Origin: Streptomyces lacrimifluminis
GTDB taxonomy: Bacteria > Actinomycetota > Actinomycetes > Streptomycetales > Streptomycetaceae
Direction: 5' to 3'
Length of the DNA stretch: 64,000 nucleotides
NCBI RefSeq assembly: GCF_014646095.1
Contig: NZ_BMMU01000033.1
Span: 1 to 64,000, forward strand
In this document: piece after piece, positions 42,175 to 50,567 of the stretch
Layout: every line of letters begins with the position of its first letter
Position numbering within the stretch: the first letter of the stretch is position 1
Program-made: the position numbers and the translations under genes
The notes under the pieces: generated by a model
Seen by the model: only the letters and a program-made list of their open reading frames with translations
Told to the model about the DNA's origin: nothing
Databases searched by the model: none

Positions 42175-43713
42175 CTAGTCCGACTGAGGGATGTCGCGCT
42201 TCTCCAGCGGGTGGACCGCGGGCCCCTGGAGGATTCGTCCGTCCGGGGCGAAGCGGGAGCCGTGGCACGGGCAGTCCCATGACTGTTCGGCGTCGTTGAA
42301 GGCGACGATGCAGCCGAGGTGGGTGCAGCGGGCCGAGACGGCCTGGAGGGAGCCGCTCTCGTCCCGGTGGACGGCGCACTGCCTGCCGCCCAGGCGCAGC
42401 ACGGCGCCGTGGCCCGGCGGGATGTCGCCCGGCTCGGGTGCCGTCATGGTCGGCAGCCGGTCGCCGACGAAGTGCCGGGCCACCTGGGCCTGGTGCTTCA
42501 GGAACGACACTCCCTCGCGGACCACGGGCGTCAGCCGGCGTGGGTCGTAGAGGTCGCTCCACGCCACCGTACGGCCGTTGATCCGATCGCTCAGCAGGCG
42601 GCCCGCCATGATGCCGCCGCTCAGGCCCCAGCCGCCGAAGCCGGTGGCCACGTACGTGTGCCGGCTGCCGCGGTGGAGCGGTCCGACCAGCGGTACGGAG
42701 TCGGTGGAGTCGTTGTCCTGGGTGGCCCAGCGGTGGGTGAACGCGAGGCCGGTGAAGCGGTCGTCGGCCCAGGCGGACAGTCGGTCGAACCTCTCCTCGG
42801 TGCCGGCGGCGCCGGGGGTGAAGTGCTCACCGGTGACGATGAGGAGCCGCTTGCCGTCGCCGTACGGGGCACTGCGCACGGAGCGCGTGTTCTGTTCCTG
42901 GGTGATGTACATGTCGCGCGGGGCGCGGTCCTCGTCGATGGTCGCGGCGACGACGAGTTCCCGGCGCGGACTGAGCCGGGTGAAGAGGAGGGCGCGGTCG
43001 AAGACGGGGTAGTGCGTGGCGATCACGACCTCGTTCGCGCGGACCGAGACCCCGGCGTCGGTGCGCAGGACGCAGGGCTCGCCCTCGGTGAGACCGACGA
43101 CGCGTGTGCCCTCGTACACCGTGCCGCCGCGCCTGCGGAGGTCCTCGGTGAGCGCCAGCAGGTACTTGCGGGGGTGGAACTGGGCCTGTCCGCTCACCCG
43201 GACCGCCCCGGCGACCGGGAAGGGCAGATCGGTTTCGGTGACGAACTCGGCCGCCAGACCCGCCTCCCGTGCCGCTTCCGCTTCCGCGCGCAACTCCCCG
43301 ACGTGCCGCGGGTCCTCGGCGTAGGTGTGGGCCGCCGCCTCCTCCCACTCGCAGTCGATGCCGAGTTCGTCGACGATCCCGGCGGCGTACCGGATCGCCT
43401 CGGTCTGCGAGCGGGCGTACAGGCGGGCGCCCTCGGGGCCGCGGGTGCGGCGCAGGTGGTCGTAGACCAGGGTGTGCAGGGCGGTGAGCTTGGCCGTCGT
43501 ACGGCCGGTCACCCCGGCGGCGATGCGGTCGGCCTCCAGCACCGCCACCTCCCGTCCCTGCCGGACCAGCTCGTACGCGGTGCTGAGTCCGGCGATGCCG
43601 CCGCCGATCACGGCGACGTCCACGGTGAGGTCACCGGACGGCGGGGGAGCGGGGGCGGCCGGCGGCGCGGACTCCAGCCAGTAGGAGCTCTGGATTCCGG
43701 TTTCGGGGTTCAT
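42175..43713 (-). CDS. FAD-dependent oxidoreductase with C-terminal Rieske domain
   Basis: The start is ATG 43713 (MNPETGIQSS); 512 residues. The N-terminal DAO-type domain has the FAD motif VIGGGIAGLSTAYEL near residue 34 and the late GFGGWGLSGGIMAGRL. The C-terminal 75 residues are a Rieske [2Fe-2S] domain: CTHLGC ... CPCHGSRFAPDG. This fusion occurs in bacteria as an oxidoreductase of unknown substrate; the Rieske centre probably accepts electrons from the flavin. It is divergent from the SRPBCC gene. Confidence 0.88.
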   Translation of the reverse strand: MNPETGIQSSYWLESAPPAAPAPPPSGDLTVDVAVIGGGIAGLSTAYELVRQGREVAVLEADRIAAGVTGRTTAKLTALHTLVYDHLRRTRGPEGARLYARSQTEAIRYAAGIVDELGIDCEWEEAAAHTYAEDPRHVGELRAEAEAAREAGLAAEFVTETDLPFPVAGAVRVSGQAQFHPRKYLLALTEDLRRRGGTVYEGTRVVGLTEGEPCVLRTDAGVSVRANEVVIATHYPVFDRALLFTRLSPRRELVVAATIDEDRAPRDMYITQEQNTRSVRSAPYGDGKRLLIVTGEHFTPGAAGTEERFDRLSAWADDRFTGLAFTHRWATQDNDSTDSVPLVGPLHRGSRHTYVATGFGGWGLSGGIMAGRLLSDRINGRTVAWSDLYDPRRLTPVVREGVSFLKHQAQVARHFVGDRLPTMTAPEPGDIPPGHGAVLRLGGRQCAVHRDESGSLQAVSARCTHLGCIVAFNDAEQSWDCPCHGSRFAPDGRILQGPAVHPLEKRDIPQSD

Positions 43714-43758
43714 GGCGGCCGAGTGCCCATTGCCGTGCGGGATACGCCGGAACTCGGA

Positions 43759-43784
43759 GGTCTTCAATCCGTGAGCCTGGGTAC
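43759..43784 (+). promoter_or_regulatory. SigB-type stress promoter candidate for the SRPBCC gene
   Basis: GGTCTT (43759-43764), 14 nt and GGGTAC (43779-43784) match the pattern used by Streptomyces SigB-like stress sigma factors (GTTT-like -35, GGGTAC/T -10). The ATG of the SRPBCC gene is 57 nt downstream. Confidence 0.45.
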
Positions 43785-43840
43785 CCGAGGTCGTGCGGAA
43801 GACCGCCAATGCCGCCAACACCTCATATAAGGAGGAAAGC

Positions 43841-44497
43841 ATGAGCACGGTTAAGGAAGTCGTGGACGTGGAAGTTCCCGTCCACACCGCCTACAACCAG
43901 TGGACTCAGTTCGAAGAGTTCCCGCAGTTCATGGAAGGCGTCGAGGAGGTCCGGCAGCTGGACGAGCGCCACAACCACTGGACCACCAAGATCGGTGGGG
44001 TGAAGCGCGAGTTCGACACCGAGATCGTCGACCAGCTCCAGGACGACCGGATCACCTGGCGTTCCGTCGGCGGCGACACCCACCAGCGCGGCTCGGTCCG
44101 GTTCGAGCGCATCGACGAAACGCACACCCGCGTGGAGCTCACGATGGAGGTCGAGCCCACCGGCATGGTCGAGAAGGGCGCGGACGCGCTCGGCATCATC
44201 GACCGCCGGGTCAAGGGCGACCTGCACCGCTTCAAGGACTACATCGAGGAGCGCGGCGGAGAGACGGGCGCCTGGCGCGGACGCATCCGCCCCGGAGACC
44301 CGGGCGCCAGTGAGGCGCTCGAAACCCCGGGGACCACTGGGACACCGGGAACCGCTGGGACGACCGGTGTGCCCGGCACGTCCCACACTCCCGGGACCCC
44401 CGGTCCCGCCGCAGCCCCTGGGATGCCCGGTACCCCGGGTGCTCCCGGTACCCGTGGCACGCCGGGTACGCCCGGCACCCCCGGTCCGCTCGTCTGA
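43841..44497 (+). CDS. SRPBCC (START-like) protein with collagen-like tail
   Basis: ATG 43841 follows a perfect AAGGAGG; 218 residues. Residues 1-140 are a polyketide-cyclase/dehydrase-like SRPBCC domain (EVPVHTAYNQWTQFEEFPQF at the start, HRFKDYIEERGGETGAW at the end) that normally forms a hydrophobic ligand pocket. The last 60 residues are a proline-glycine repeat (TPGTTGTPGTAGTTGVPG, GMPGTPGAPGTRGTPGTPG), mostly Gly every third residue, like bacterial collagen. There is no signal peptide, so it stays cytoplasmic. The tail may trimerise the protein; a SigB-type promoter suggests a stress role. Confidence 0.82.
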   Translation: MSTVKEVVDVEVPVHTAYNQWTQFEEFPQFMEGVEEVRQLDERHNHWTTKIGGVKREFDTEIVDQLQDDRITWRSVGGDTHQRGSVRFERIDETHTRVELTMEVEPTGMVEKGADALGIIDRRVKGDLHRFKDYIEERGGETGAWRGRIRPGDPGASEALETPGTTGTPGTAGTTGVPGTSHTPGTPGPAAAPGMPGTPGAPGTRGTPGTPGTPGPLV

Positions 44498-44520
44498 CCG
44501 CTGAGGCCTGACCGCACCAC

Positions 44521-44592
44521 ACCGATGGGCGCCGTACGCGGCGCCCATCGGTCTGTCCTCCCGCAGCGGGCCAGCTCGCTGCGGGAGGACAG
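44521..44592. terminator. Two tandem hairpins between convergent genes
   Basis: A perfect 14-bp stem (44521-44534 with 44539-44552, TACG loop) is followed directly by a perfect 16-bp stem (44553-44568 with 44577-44592). Each can terminate one of the facing genes. Confidence 0.85.
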
Positions 44593-44596
44593 ACGG

Positions 44597-45712
44597 CTAG
44601 CCCGAGGATCGGCCCGCGCCTGGTGCCGGCCCGTCCGGCCAGGCCCCGCGGAGTCCGGTGGCGCCCTCGTGCCAGGCGGCGAGCAGTCTGTCCGCGAGGC
44701 GGTTCTCCAGGAACGTGGTCGCGTGGATGCCGAACACCACGTCGGCGTCCAGGTGGGGTTCGCCCTCCAGGAGTCCGCCGACGACGTCGTGCCGTACGAC
44801 CTGTTCGTGCACCGCGTCCGCCGTCACGTGCTCGGTGTAGAACCGTACGGCCGCCGGGCCGGCGCCCACGCGGCGCATCGCCTCGGCGAGGCGGCGTGAG
44901 CCCGGGGACGACGTCACCTCGACGGCGGCGAAGTGCCCGACGAGCGCGGCGCGCAGCGCTCGGTGCAGACCGAACAGGGACATCAGGTTGACGGTGGCGA
45001 GCACCTCGGCCGGTGCCGCGTCGACGTAACGGCCGTAGGTGGTCTCCAGCCCCAGGTCCTCCATGAGGTCGGCGAACAGCTGCGCGTGCATCTCCTCGGC
45101 GCGGCCACCGCCGAACTCGTCGAACTCCACGGCGACCATGGCCGCCTTCGCCCGGCCGTGGAGCCGGGGGAGGACCCACGCGTGCGGGTCGGCTTCCTTG
45201 AGGTGGTAGAGGGAGCGCACCGCCGCGTACGCGCGCACCTGGTCGAGAGTGCCCTCGTCCCGGAGGAAGTACGAGACACCGCTGCCGTCGTCGCCGACCG
45301 GCTCCAGCTGGAGTTCGTCCAGTGCCCGCGCGGCCGTCTCCGCGCTGTCGATCGGCACGTCCGCGCGCAGTGCGCCCAGGAAGACCTTCTCGATCGCACC
45401 GCGGAAGGCCAGCAGACCGCTGTCCCACTCCAGGCTGTCGGGGACGTCCTGGAAGCCCTGGTAGTGCAGCTCGTAGAGGACGTAGAGGGCGAGTTGCAGG
45501 TCGTCGCCGTACGGGGAGCAGTTGTCGGGGGACGGGACGGGAAGCGGCGTGCTCCCGGGGTCGGGGTCCGGGTCCGTGCCCCGCGACAGCCGGGCCGTCA
45601 GCGCGGCGGAGAGCGGGCCGCGCGGCTCGGGCAGCGGCGGGGGCCGGAGCCGGAACTGCTGCCGGGAGAGGGCGGGGGAAGAGGAGAGGGCGGGGGCGGG
45701 GGCGCCGGTCAT
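44597..45712 (-). CDS. Iron-containing redox enzyme (heme-oxygenase-like fold)
   Basis: The start is ATG 45712 in an ATGA overlap with the CDGSH gene, with AGGAAG upstream; 371 residues. The all-helical body carries EFDEFGGGRAEEMHAQLF and later HFAAVEVTSSPGSRRLAEA and RFYTEHVTADAVHEQV, the Glu/Asp/His pattern of heme-oxygenase-like diiron oxidases (HDO). A Pro/Arg-rich N-terminal 45 residues precede it. Substrate unknown. Its partnership with a [2Fe-2S] CDGSH protein suggests that electrons come from there. Confidence 0.82.
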   Translation of the reverse strand: MTGAPAPALSSSPALSRQQFRLRPPPLPEPRGPLSAALTARLSRGTDPDPDPGSTPLPVPSPDNCSPYGDDLQLALYVLYELHYQGFQDVPDSLEWDSGLLAFRGAIEKVFLGALRADVPIDSAETAARALDELQLEPVGDDGSGVSYFLRDEGTLDQVRAYAAVRSLYHLKEADPHAWVLPRLHGRAKAAMVAVEFDEFGGGRAEEMHAQLFADLMEDLGLETTYGRYVDAAPAEVLATVNLMSLFGLHRALRAALVGHFAAVEVTSSPGSRRLAEAMRRVGAGPAAVRFYTEHVTADAVHEQVVRHDVVGGLLEGEPHLDADVVFGIHATTFLENRLADRLLAAWHEGATGLRGAWPDGPAPGAGRSSG

Positions 45713-45939
45713 GACGTCTTGTCTTCCTGTTTTTCGGACGGATTGCGGCAGCGGCGGCGGTGGCTGGTGTCGCACCAGGGAAAGTCGCGGCTGCGGCGGC
45801 AGGTGCACAGCGCCACGGTGAAGCGGTGCGAGACCGACACCTCGCCGTCCTCGCCCACCACCTCGACCGGGCCCTCGACAAGGAGGGGGCCGTCGCGCTG
45901 GACGCGGACACGGCGGGGACGTTCAGGCGTGTTCGGCAC
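45709..45939 (-). CDS. CDGSH-type iron-sulfur protein
   Basis: A 76-residue protein with the complete CDGSH cluster motif: Cys45-x-Cys47-x2-Ser-x3-Pro-x-Cys56-Asp-x2-His60 (CTCRRSRDFPWCDTSH). It binds a labile [2Fe-2S] cluster and probably serves as electron donor or iron carrier to the neighbouring iron enzyme, with which it overlaps by ATGA. It begins 17 nt inside the methyltransferase gene. Confidence 0.9.
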   Translation of the reverse strand: MPNTPERPRRVRVQRDGPLLVEGPVEVVGEDGEVSVSHRFTVALCTCRRSRDFPWCDTSHRRRCRNPSEKQEDKTS

Positions 45940-46606
45940 GGATCACCACCAGCTCCTCCGTCGTTTCCCTGTCGGCCGTCAGCCCCTGCTCGCGCAGCCA
46001 GGTGAGCCGGGAACGCAGCACCGGGCCGTAGGGCAGCAGAGCCCGGTCGACGACCTCCGCCCGCAGTCCCGCCTTCTCCAGGCGGGCCAGCGTCGGGTCG
46101 ATGCCGGACAGGTGGGAGTGCACGATCAGCAGGGTCCCCGTAGGGCGGAGGACCGTCGGCGCGGTGTCGCAGATGCGGTCGATCAGCTGACGGCCGTCCT
46201 GGCCGGCGTCCCAGGCCCTGGCCGGGCCCCGGGGCGGCGCGGTGTCCGGGGCGGGTACGTAGGGCGGGTTGCTGATCACCAGGTCGAAGCGGCGGCCGGG
46301 CACCGCCGACGCCAGGTCGCCGTGGCGTACGCGCAGGGACTGCCCGTTCAGCAGGGCGTTCAGCCGGGCGGTGGCGAGTGCCCGCCAGGAGATGTCGACG
46401 GCGGTGACCCGGCCGCCGAGCCGGGCCGCCTCGACCGCGAGCATGCCGCTGCCGGTGCCCAGGTCCAGTACGTCCGTCCGCTCCGTGATGCCCTCACGGC
46501 GTATCGCCCGCCTCAGGAGCCTGGTGTCGGCCTGGGGTGCGTACACGCCCCGGGGCACCCAGCAGCGGAGCCGGGGGGCGGCGAGGGGTTCGGCTTCGAC
46601 TGTCAT
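45923..46606 (-). CDS. HemK-like class I methyltransferase
   Basis: The start is ATG 46606 (MTVEAEPLAA); 227 residues. SAM motif VLDLGTGSGMLAVEA is near residue 45 and the catalytic NPPY (VISNPPYVPAP) marks it as an N5-glutamine or related N-methyltransferase of the PrmC/HemK/Mtq2 type. It is the first gene of a three-gene operon with the CDGSH protein and the iron enzyme; a similar trio occurs in other actinomycetes as I recall. The target could be a protein glutamine or a small molecule. Confidence 0.82.
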   Translation of the reverse strand: MTVEAEPLAAPRLRCWVPRGVYAPQADTRLLRRAIRREGITERTDVLDLGTGSGMLAVEAARLGGRVTAVDISWRALATARLNALLNGQSLRVRHGDLASAVPGRRFDLVISNPPYVPAPDTAPPRGPARAWDAGQDGRQLIDRICDTAPTVLRPTGTLLIVHSHLSGIDPTLARLEKAGLRAEVVDRALLPYGPVLRSRLTWLREQGLTADRETTEELVVIRAEHA

Positions 46607-46997
46607 GGGAGGCCCCTTCAGTCCGAGCCCGGCGTGGACACGGGGCGCCGGGTCAGCGCCCCGGTGGGGAAGGGTGCAGGGGATTGCCTGGGAGTGCGGT
46701 TGACGACAGGTGCTCGCACGATCGCTCCGACGCGTAGGGGGACAGACGGTCCGCTGCGCGGACACGAGCCGGCAGCGCACCACGAGTACCCCCTGGCAGC
46801 AGACGTAACGGGCCACGGGCGTGCCCGGTCCGTCACGTATGTCGTGCGGCCGTCACTTCATCGCTTCGGGAGGGCGCGCGGGTGGGCATGCCGAAGTAGA
46901 TGGCTCGGACATGGATCTGCCGCATGGCGGGAAACTCCGACAAGTACGCTGATCTGATCCGCCGTCCTGGTGGTGGCCGTCCGGGGGGACCCTGCTC
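46607..46997. other. Intergenic region without a recognisable gene
   Basis: This 391-nt stretch separates divergent genes and should hold both promoters. I see only TACGCT (near 46946) as a possible -10 box facing the plus-strand gene; no repeat or RNA structure stands out. Confidence 0.4.
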
Positions 46998-47789
46998 ATG
47001 AGTCAAGCGCAGCTGTCAGGCGTGGCGGTGGCCGTCGCCGCAGGGGTGTACGCCGTGCCGGCCGTGCTGTGGCGGTGGGACCGTGCCGACCCGGCTGCCG
47101 CGGCCCACCTGGACGCGGTGGCGATCGACCCGTACCACGCGCTCGCCACGGCCGGCCGGCCCGATGACGCCGACCGGGCCGCGGCGGCCGAGCTGCTGGC
47201 CGGTCTGGTGCGGGTGGACGAGGAAGCGGGTCTGTCGCTCACCGGCAAGGGCCACGGCCCGGCCGGCGGGTCACCGCCGCACCCCGTCCCGGCCGCCCTG
47301 CTGACCGCTCTCCGGCGCCACGCGGAGCCTGTCGCGCTGTACCGCCTCCACCGGGACGGCGAGCACGGCGGACTGCGTGACGCCTTCCTGCGCGCCGAGG
47401 ACGCGAAGGTGCCGCGCTGGTCCGCCCGCACCGAGGACGCGCTGCACACCCCGGCCACGCTGACCGTCGTACTGCTCTCGCTCTGGTTCGCCGTCCAGCT
47501 GGTGCTCCTCCGGGACTTCTCCTCGTCCGGCGCCTGGAGTATCGTCCTCGCGGTCCTCTTCTGCTTTCTGCTGTGGCTGATGCTCGCTGTGCCGCTGGGA
47601 CGAGTGGCACTGCGGTGGTGGCCCGGCAGGCACGACCGCTTCCGGGAGCACTGCCGCGATCTGCCGCCGCACCCGGCCGAACCCGCCCTCGACCCGGTGC
47701 GCGCCGAACGGCTGAAGCGGAGCACCCGGGACCCGGGGTGGGAGCGGGAGGCCAGAAAGACATGGGTGGACAGCGGGGGAGCTCTCTGA
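46998..47789 (+). CDS. TIGR04222-like membrane protein
   Basis: A 263-residue protein with one N-terminal hydrophobic segment (VAVAVAAGVYAVPAVLW), a polar region with ALATAGRPDDADRAAAAEL, and two adjacent membrane helices near residues 153-205 (LTVVLLSLWFAVQLVLL, IVLAVLFCFLLWLMLAV). The pattern is that of the TIGR04222 family of actinobacterial membrane proteins, whose function is unknown. The cytoplasmic end is basic. Start ATG 46998; GTG or upstream alternatives are not better. Confidence 0.7.
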   Translation: MSQAQLSGVAVAVAAGVYAVPAVLWRWDRADPAAAAHLDAVAIDPYHALATAGRPDDADRAAAAELLAGLVRVDEEAGLSLTGKGHGPAGGSPPHPVPAALLTALRRHAEPVALYRLHRDGEHGGLRDAFLRAEDAKVPRWSARTEDALHTPATLTVVLLSLWFAVQLVLLRDFSSSGAWSIVLAVLFCFLLWLMLAVPLGRVALRWWPGRHDRFREHCRDLPPHPAEPALDPVRAERLKRSTRDPGWEREARKTWVDSGGAL

Positions 47790-47941
47790 CTCCGGAACCC
47801 GGACCGTGATCCGGCCATCTTCATCTGTCGGGAGCCCCTGACAGGTCTCGCACAGGTTTTCTTCATGGAGGAGAAAGCTGCCCTGAAGCGTGATCAGTAA
47901 CTGATTGACAGAAGTCCGGCAAATCGAATGGAAACCCACAC

Positions 47942-49309
47942 ATGCCGCCACGAGTGTTTGAGCGAATACATCGCAGAACCGAGTTCTCGATGTGGCGGCA
48001 GCCCTCAGCGAGGCTCTGGGCCGCGGCGGGTGTGGCGGGCCTCGGATTCCTCGTCGTGCTGGAGATCGCCGCGCGTCACTACGGCCTGCCGGGGCCGATC
48101 ACCAACCAGGCGCGAGAGGTGCTGTACACCCCCAAGTCGGGGCCTCTGCTGTACGCGAGCATGGCGTTGACGATGGTGGTGCTGACCTGGCGGGAACGGT
48201 TCATCGCGGCCGGTGTCGCGATCGGTGTCGACGTCGTCCTCCTGCTGGTGCGGGAGGCGCCGGGCGCCAGAGTGGCCGGCGGCCACTTCTTCGGCAACGG
48301 CGCTCTGTGGGTGATGCTGGGCTGCGCGGTCATCGCCGTCACGCGCCGCACCGGCGGGGAACGGATCCTGCTGCTGAAGGGCGTCGGTCTTGGCCTGCTG
48401 CTGGTGGCGGGCCGCAAGGCGGGCGACACCTGGCTGCTGATCACGTCGAAGACCCGCCCGACGGTGCTCGACCAGTACGTGGCGATCGCCGATCACGCGC
48501 TGGGCGATCCGTCGTGGCTGGTGGGCCGGATGGTCAGGGCCACGGGCCCGATCGGCACCCATCTTCTCGACTGGGTCTACATCCAGCTGGCGGTGGCCGC
48601 GGTCTGCGTCGCGCTGTACCAGCTGCGCAACGTGGCGGCCGAGGGCCGTTTCCCGCGCCATCACGTGGTGCGCACCTTTCTGGCGATCGGCCTCCTCGGA
48701 CCGGGCATCTACATGATCTTCCCGGTGGTCGGACCGGTCTTCGCCTACGGCTCCGGTGCCTTCGGCACCGGCGGCGGGCACTGGGCGGTGGCCGACCTGT
48801 GGCCGAACACGCCCCTGCCGATCACCACCCCGCACCCGATGCCGTACGACGGGATCACCCCCCGCAACTGCATGCCCAGCCTGCACACGGCGTGGGCCAC
48901 CGCGATCTTCATCCACTCCCGCAAGGGCCCGCGGTTCCTGCGCTTCGCGGGCACGTTCTGGCTGGTCGCCACGCTCACCGCGACGCTGGGCTTCGGCTAC
49001 CACTACGGCGCGGACCTCGTGGCCGGTGTGGTGTTCGCGCTGACGGTCGAGGCGACGATGCGCTCCCTCGCACGCGGCTGGGACCGATCGGCCACCAGGC
49101 TGGTCGCTCACGGCACGACGGTCTTCGCCGCGCTCCTCGTGTCGTACCGCTACCTGTCGATGGAGATGGCCGAACACCCGTGGGTGTTCGGACCACTGAT
49201 CATTCTGGCGATGCTCTCGGTGATCGACGGCTACATACGGACCACCAGAAGGTGGGATCCGAAGCCCGCCCCGGCACGGCAACCGGAACGGCGACTGGAA
49301 CTGGTCTGA
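47942..49309 (+). CDS. PAP2-superfamily integral membrane phosphatase/lipid synthase
   Basis: A 455-residue membrane protein with about ten helices. The PAP2 catalytic motifs are present: CMPSLHTAWATAIFIHSRKG and GYHYGADLVAGVVF, which place it in the PAP2-like group related to inositol phosphorylceramide synthase rather than the small PgpB-type enzymes. It probably transfers or removes phospho-head groups of a lipid on the outer face. An ATG 16 codons later (47990) is an alternative start. TTGACA near 47900 may be a -35 box. Confidence 0.82.
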   Translation: MPPRVFERIHRRTEFSMWRQPSARLWAAAGVAGLGFLVVLEIAARHYGLPGPITNQAREVLYTPKSGPLLYASMALTMVVLTWRERFIAAGVAIGVDVVLLLVREAPGARVAGGHFFGNGALWVMLGCAVIAVTRRTGGERILLLKGVGLGLLLVAGRKAGDTWLLITSKTRPTVLDQYVAIADHALGDPSWLVGRMVRATGPIGTHLLDWVYIQLAVAAVCVALYQLRNVAAEGRFPRHHVVRTFLAIGLLGPGIYMIFPVVGPVFAYGSGAFGTGGGHWAVADLWPNTPLPITTPHPMPYDGITPRNCMPSLHTAWATAIFIHSRKGPRFLRFAGTFWLVATLTATLGFGYHYGADLVAGVVFALTVEATMRSLARGWDRSATRLVAHGTTVFAALLVSYRYLSMEMAEHPWVFGPLIILAMLSVIDGYIRTTRRWDPKPAPARQPERRLELV

Positions 49310-49373
49310 ATCAGGTCGGCCCACGTCGACGAGTTGCTGGGCAGGATCACGCGCACGCGCGCTCACCCGCCCA

Positions 49374-49414
49374 GGAGCCCGGCGGCTGCGGGTCGATGCA
49401 GCCGCCGGGGCTCC
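49374..49414 (+). terminator. Terminator of the PAP2 gene
   Basis: GGAGCCCGGCGGCTGC (49374-49389) pairs with 49398-49414 apart from one bulged G; the loop is 8 nt. It overlaps the start of the next frame, which supports that frame being a remnant. Confidence 0.75.
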
Positions 49415-49881
49415 GGCATTTGGGCGACCCCTCAGCAACCGACCAGGCGATCGTCCGCGCCCACGACCTCTACGCCAAGGGCCCGTCCGACAACGACCCG
49501 GGATGGTTGGAGTTCTTCGCGCCCGGCGAGCTGGTCGGCCTGGAGTCCCTCGCCCGAGCAGACCTCGGACAACACGAACGGGCCGCCTCCGGGGCCGAGC
49601 AGGCCGTGCTGCTGCACGGCAAGGCGTTCGCCCGAAACCGCGCTCTGTACACCGCCGACATCGCCATCCAGCATTCGGCGCGGGAGCGTCCCGAGCCGGA
49701 GGCAGCCGCCGAGGCTGCGGGCCGCCTCCTGCAGTTCCTCCCCGAGGTTCGCTCCGACCGACTGCTGCGATCGCTCCACAGCGTCGCGGGCGCGCTCCAG
49801 CGGCACAACCGCGTCCCCGCGGTCGCGAGCTGGATCGAGGAGTACCGCACCACCACCGCCACCGGAGGAGGACGGCCGTGA
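49396..49881 (+). pseudogene. C-terminal remnant of an XRE/TPR regulator
   Basis: The frame reads MQPPGLRHLGDPSATDQAIV, then the helical-repeat phrases WLEFFAPGELVGLESLARAD, AVLLHGKAFARNRALYTADI and LPEVRSDRLLRSLHSVAGAL, typical for the tetratricopeptide-like half of Streptomyces helix-turn-helix regulators often found beside GNAT genes. The N-terminal DNA-binding half is missing and the start sits in the preceding terminator. The TGA overlaps the GNAT start (GTGA). Confidence 0.6.
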
Positions 49882-50447
49882 CCCCCCGTACCCGCACAGA
49901 TGTCGTGATCCGTACCTACGGGACCGGCCAGGTCCCGCCCCTGCTCGACACCATCGCCGACATCTGGGCTGATGCTCACCCCGAACTCGTCAACAACCCG
50001 GGCGCATCCACCGACGGCCTGTCCGTCGCCGCGCTGCGCCGCCAGGTCGTCGGCCACCTCCGTCACGAGGGCTTCACCCTGGTTGCCGCGTATACGCACG
50101 GCACCATGGTGGGCTTCGGATACGCGTTCCCGTGCACGCCCGAATACTGGTACGGCCGCGACCTGCTGGCGGACATCCCCGAGCACGTCCGCGCAGGCCG
50201 CCTCATGGGGCTGTGTGAACTTGCCGTCAGTCCCTCGTGGCAGTCCCAGGGCATCGGCTCACGGCGGCACGCCGAGTAGCTCAAGGCCATCAACCCCGAG
50301 TGGTCCTCCCCGCTGGTCCGTCCGGACAACACCGGCGGTCGAGGTCTGTACGACCGGCTCGGATACGAGTACGCCGGCCCGTACCGCAACAGCGCCGAAG
50401 GCCCGGAGTATGACCTGCTCCTCCTCCAGGTCCGACCCACCGTCTGA
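49878..50447 (+). pseudogene. GNAT acetyltransferase interrupted by an in-frame TAG
   Basis: GTG 49878 follows GGAGGAG. The frame encodes a GNAT protein (GFTLVAAYTHGTMVGFGYAF, GLCELAVSPSWQSQGIGSRR), but codon 134 is TAG (50277-50279). The same frame then continues as a proper GNAT ending: LKAINPEWSSPLVRPDNTGG, GLYDRLGYEYAGPYRNSAEG and YDLLLLQV to TGA 50447. A single substitution explains this; the truncated product lacks the last strands of the acetyl-CoA fold. Recent loss fits the adjacent decayed regulator. Confidence 0.75.
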
Positions 50448-50567
50448 CGGGGACCGGGAGTGGCGGACGATCGGCGACCTGCACTCCCGGATCGAGCACG
50501 CGCCGCTCATGCACGCAATGCGCTCGGACTCCCCGAGCGCTGACCCGCAGGCCTCGCCCGCCCCCTC

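Noticed and set aside
43714..43887. Upstream extension of the FAD/Rieske protein
   Set aside because: It overlaps the divergent SRPBCC gene and its promoter; ATG 43713 starts just before the FAD domain.
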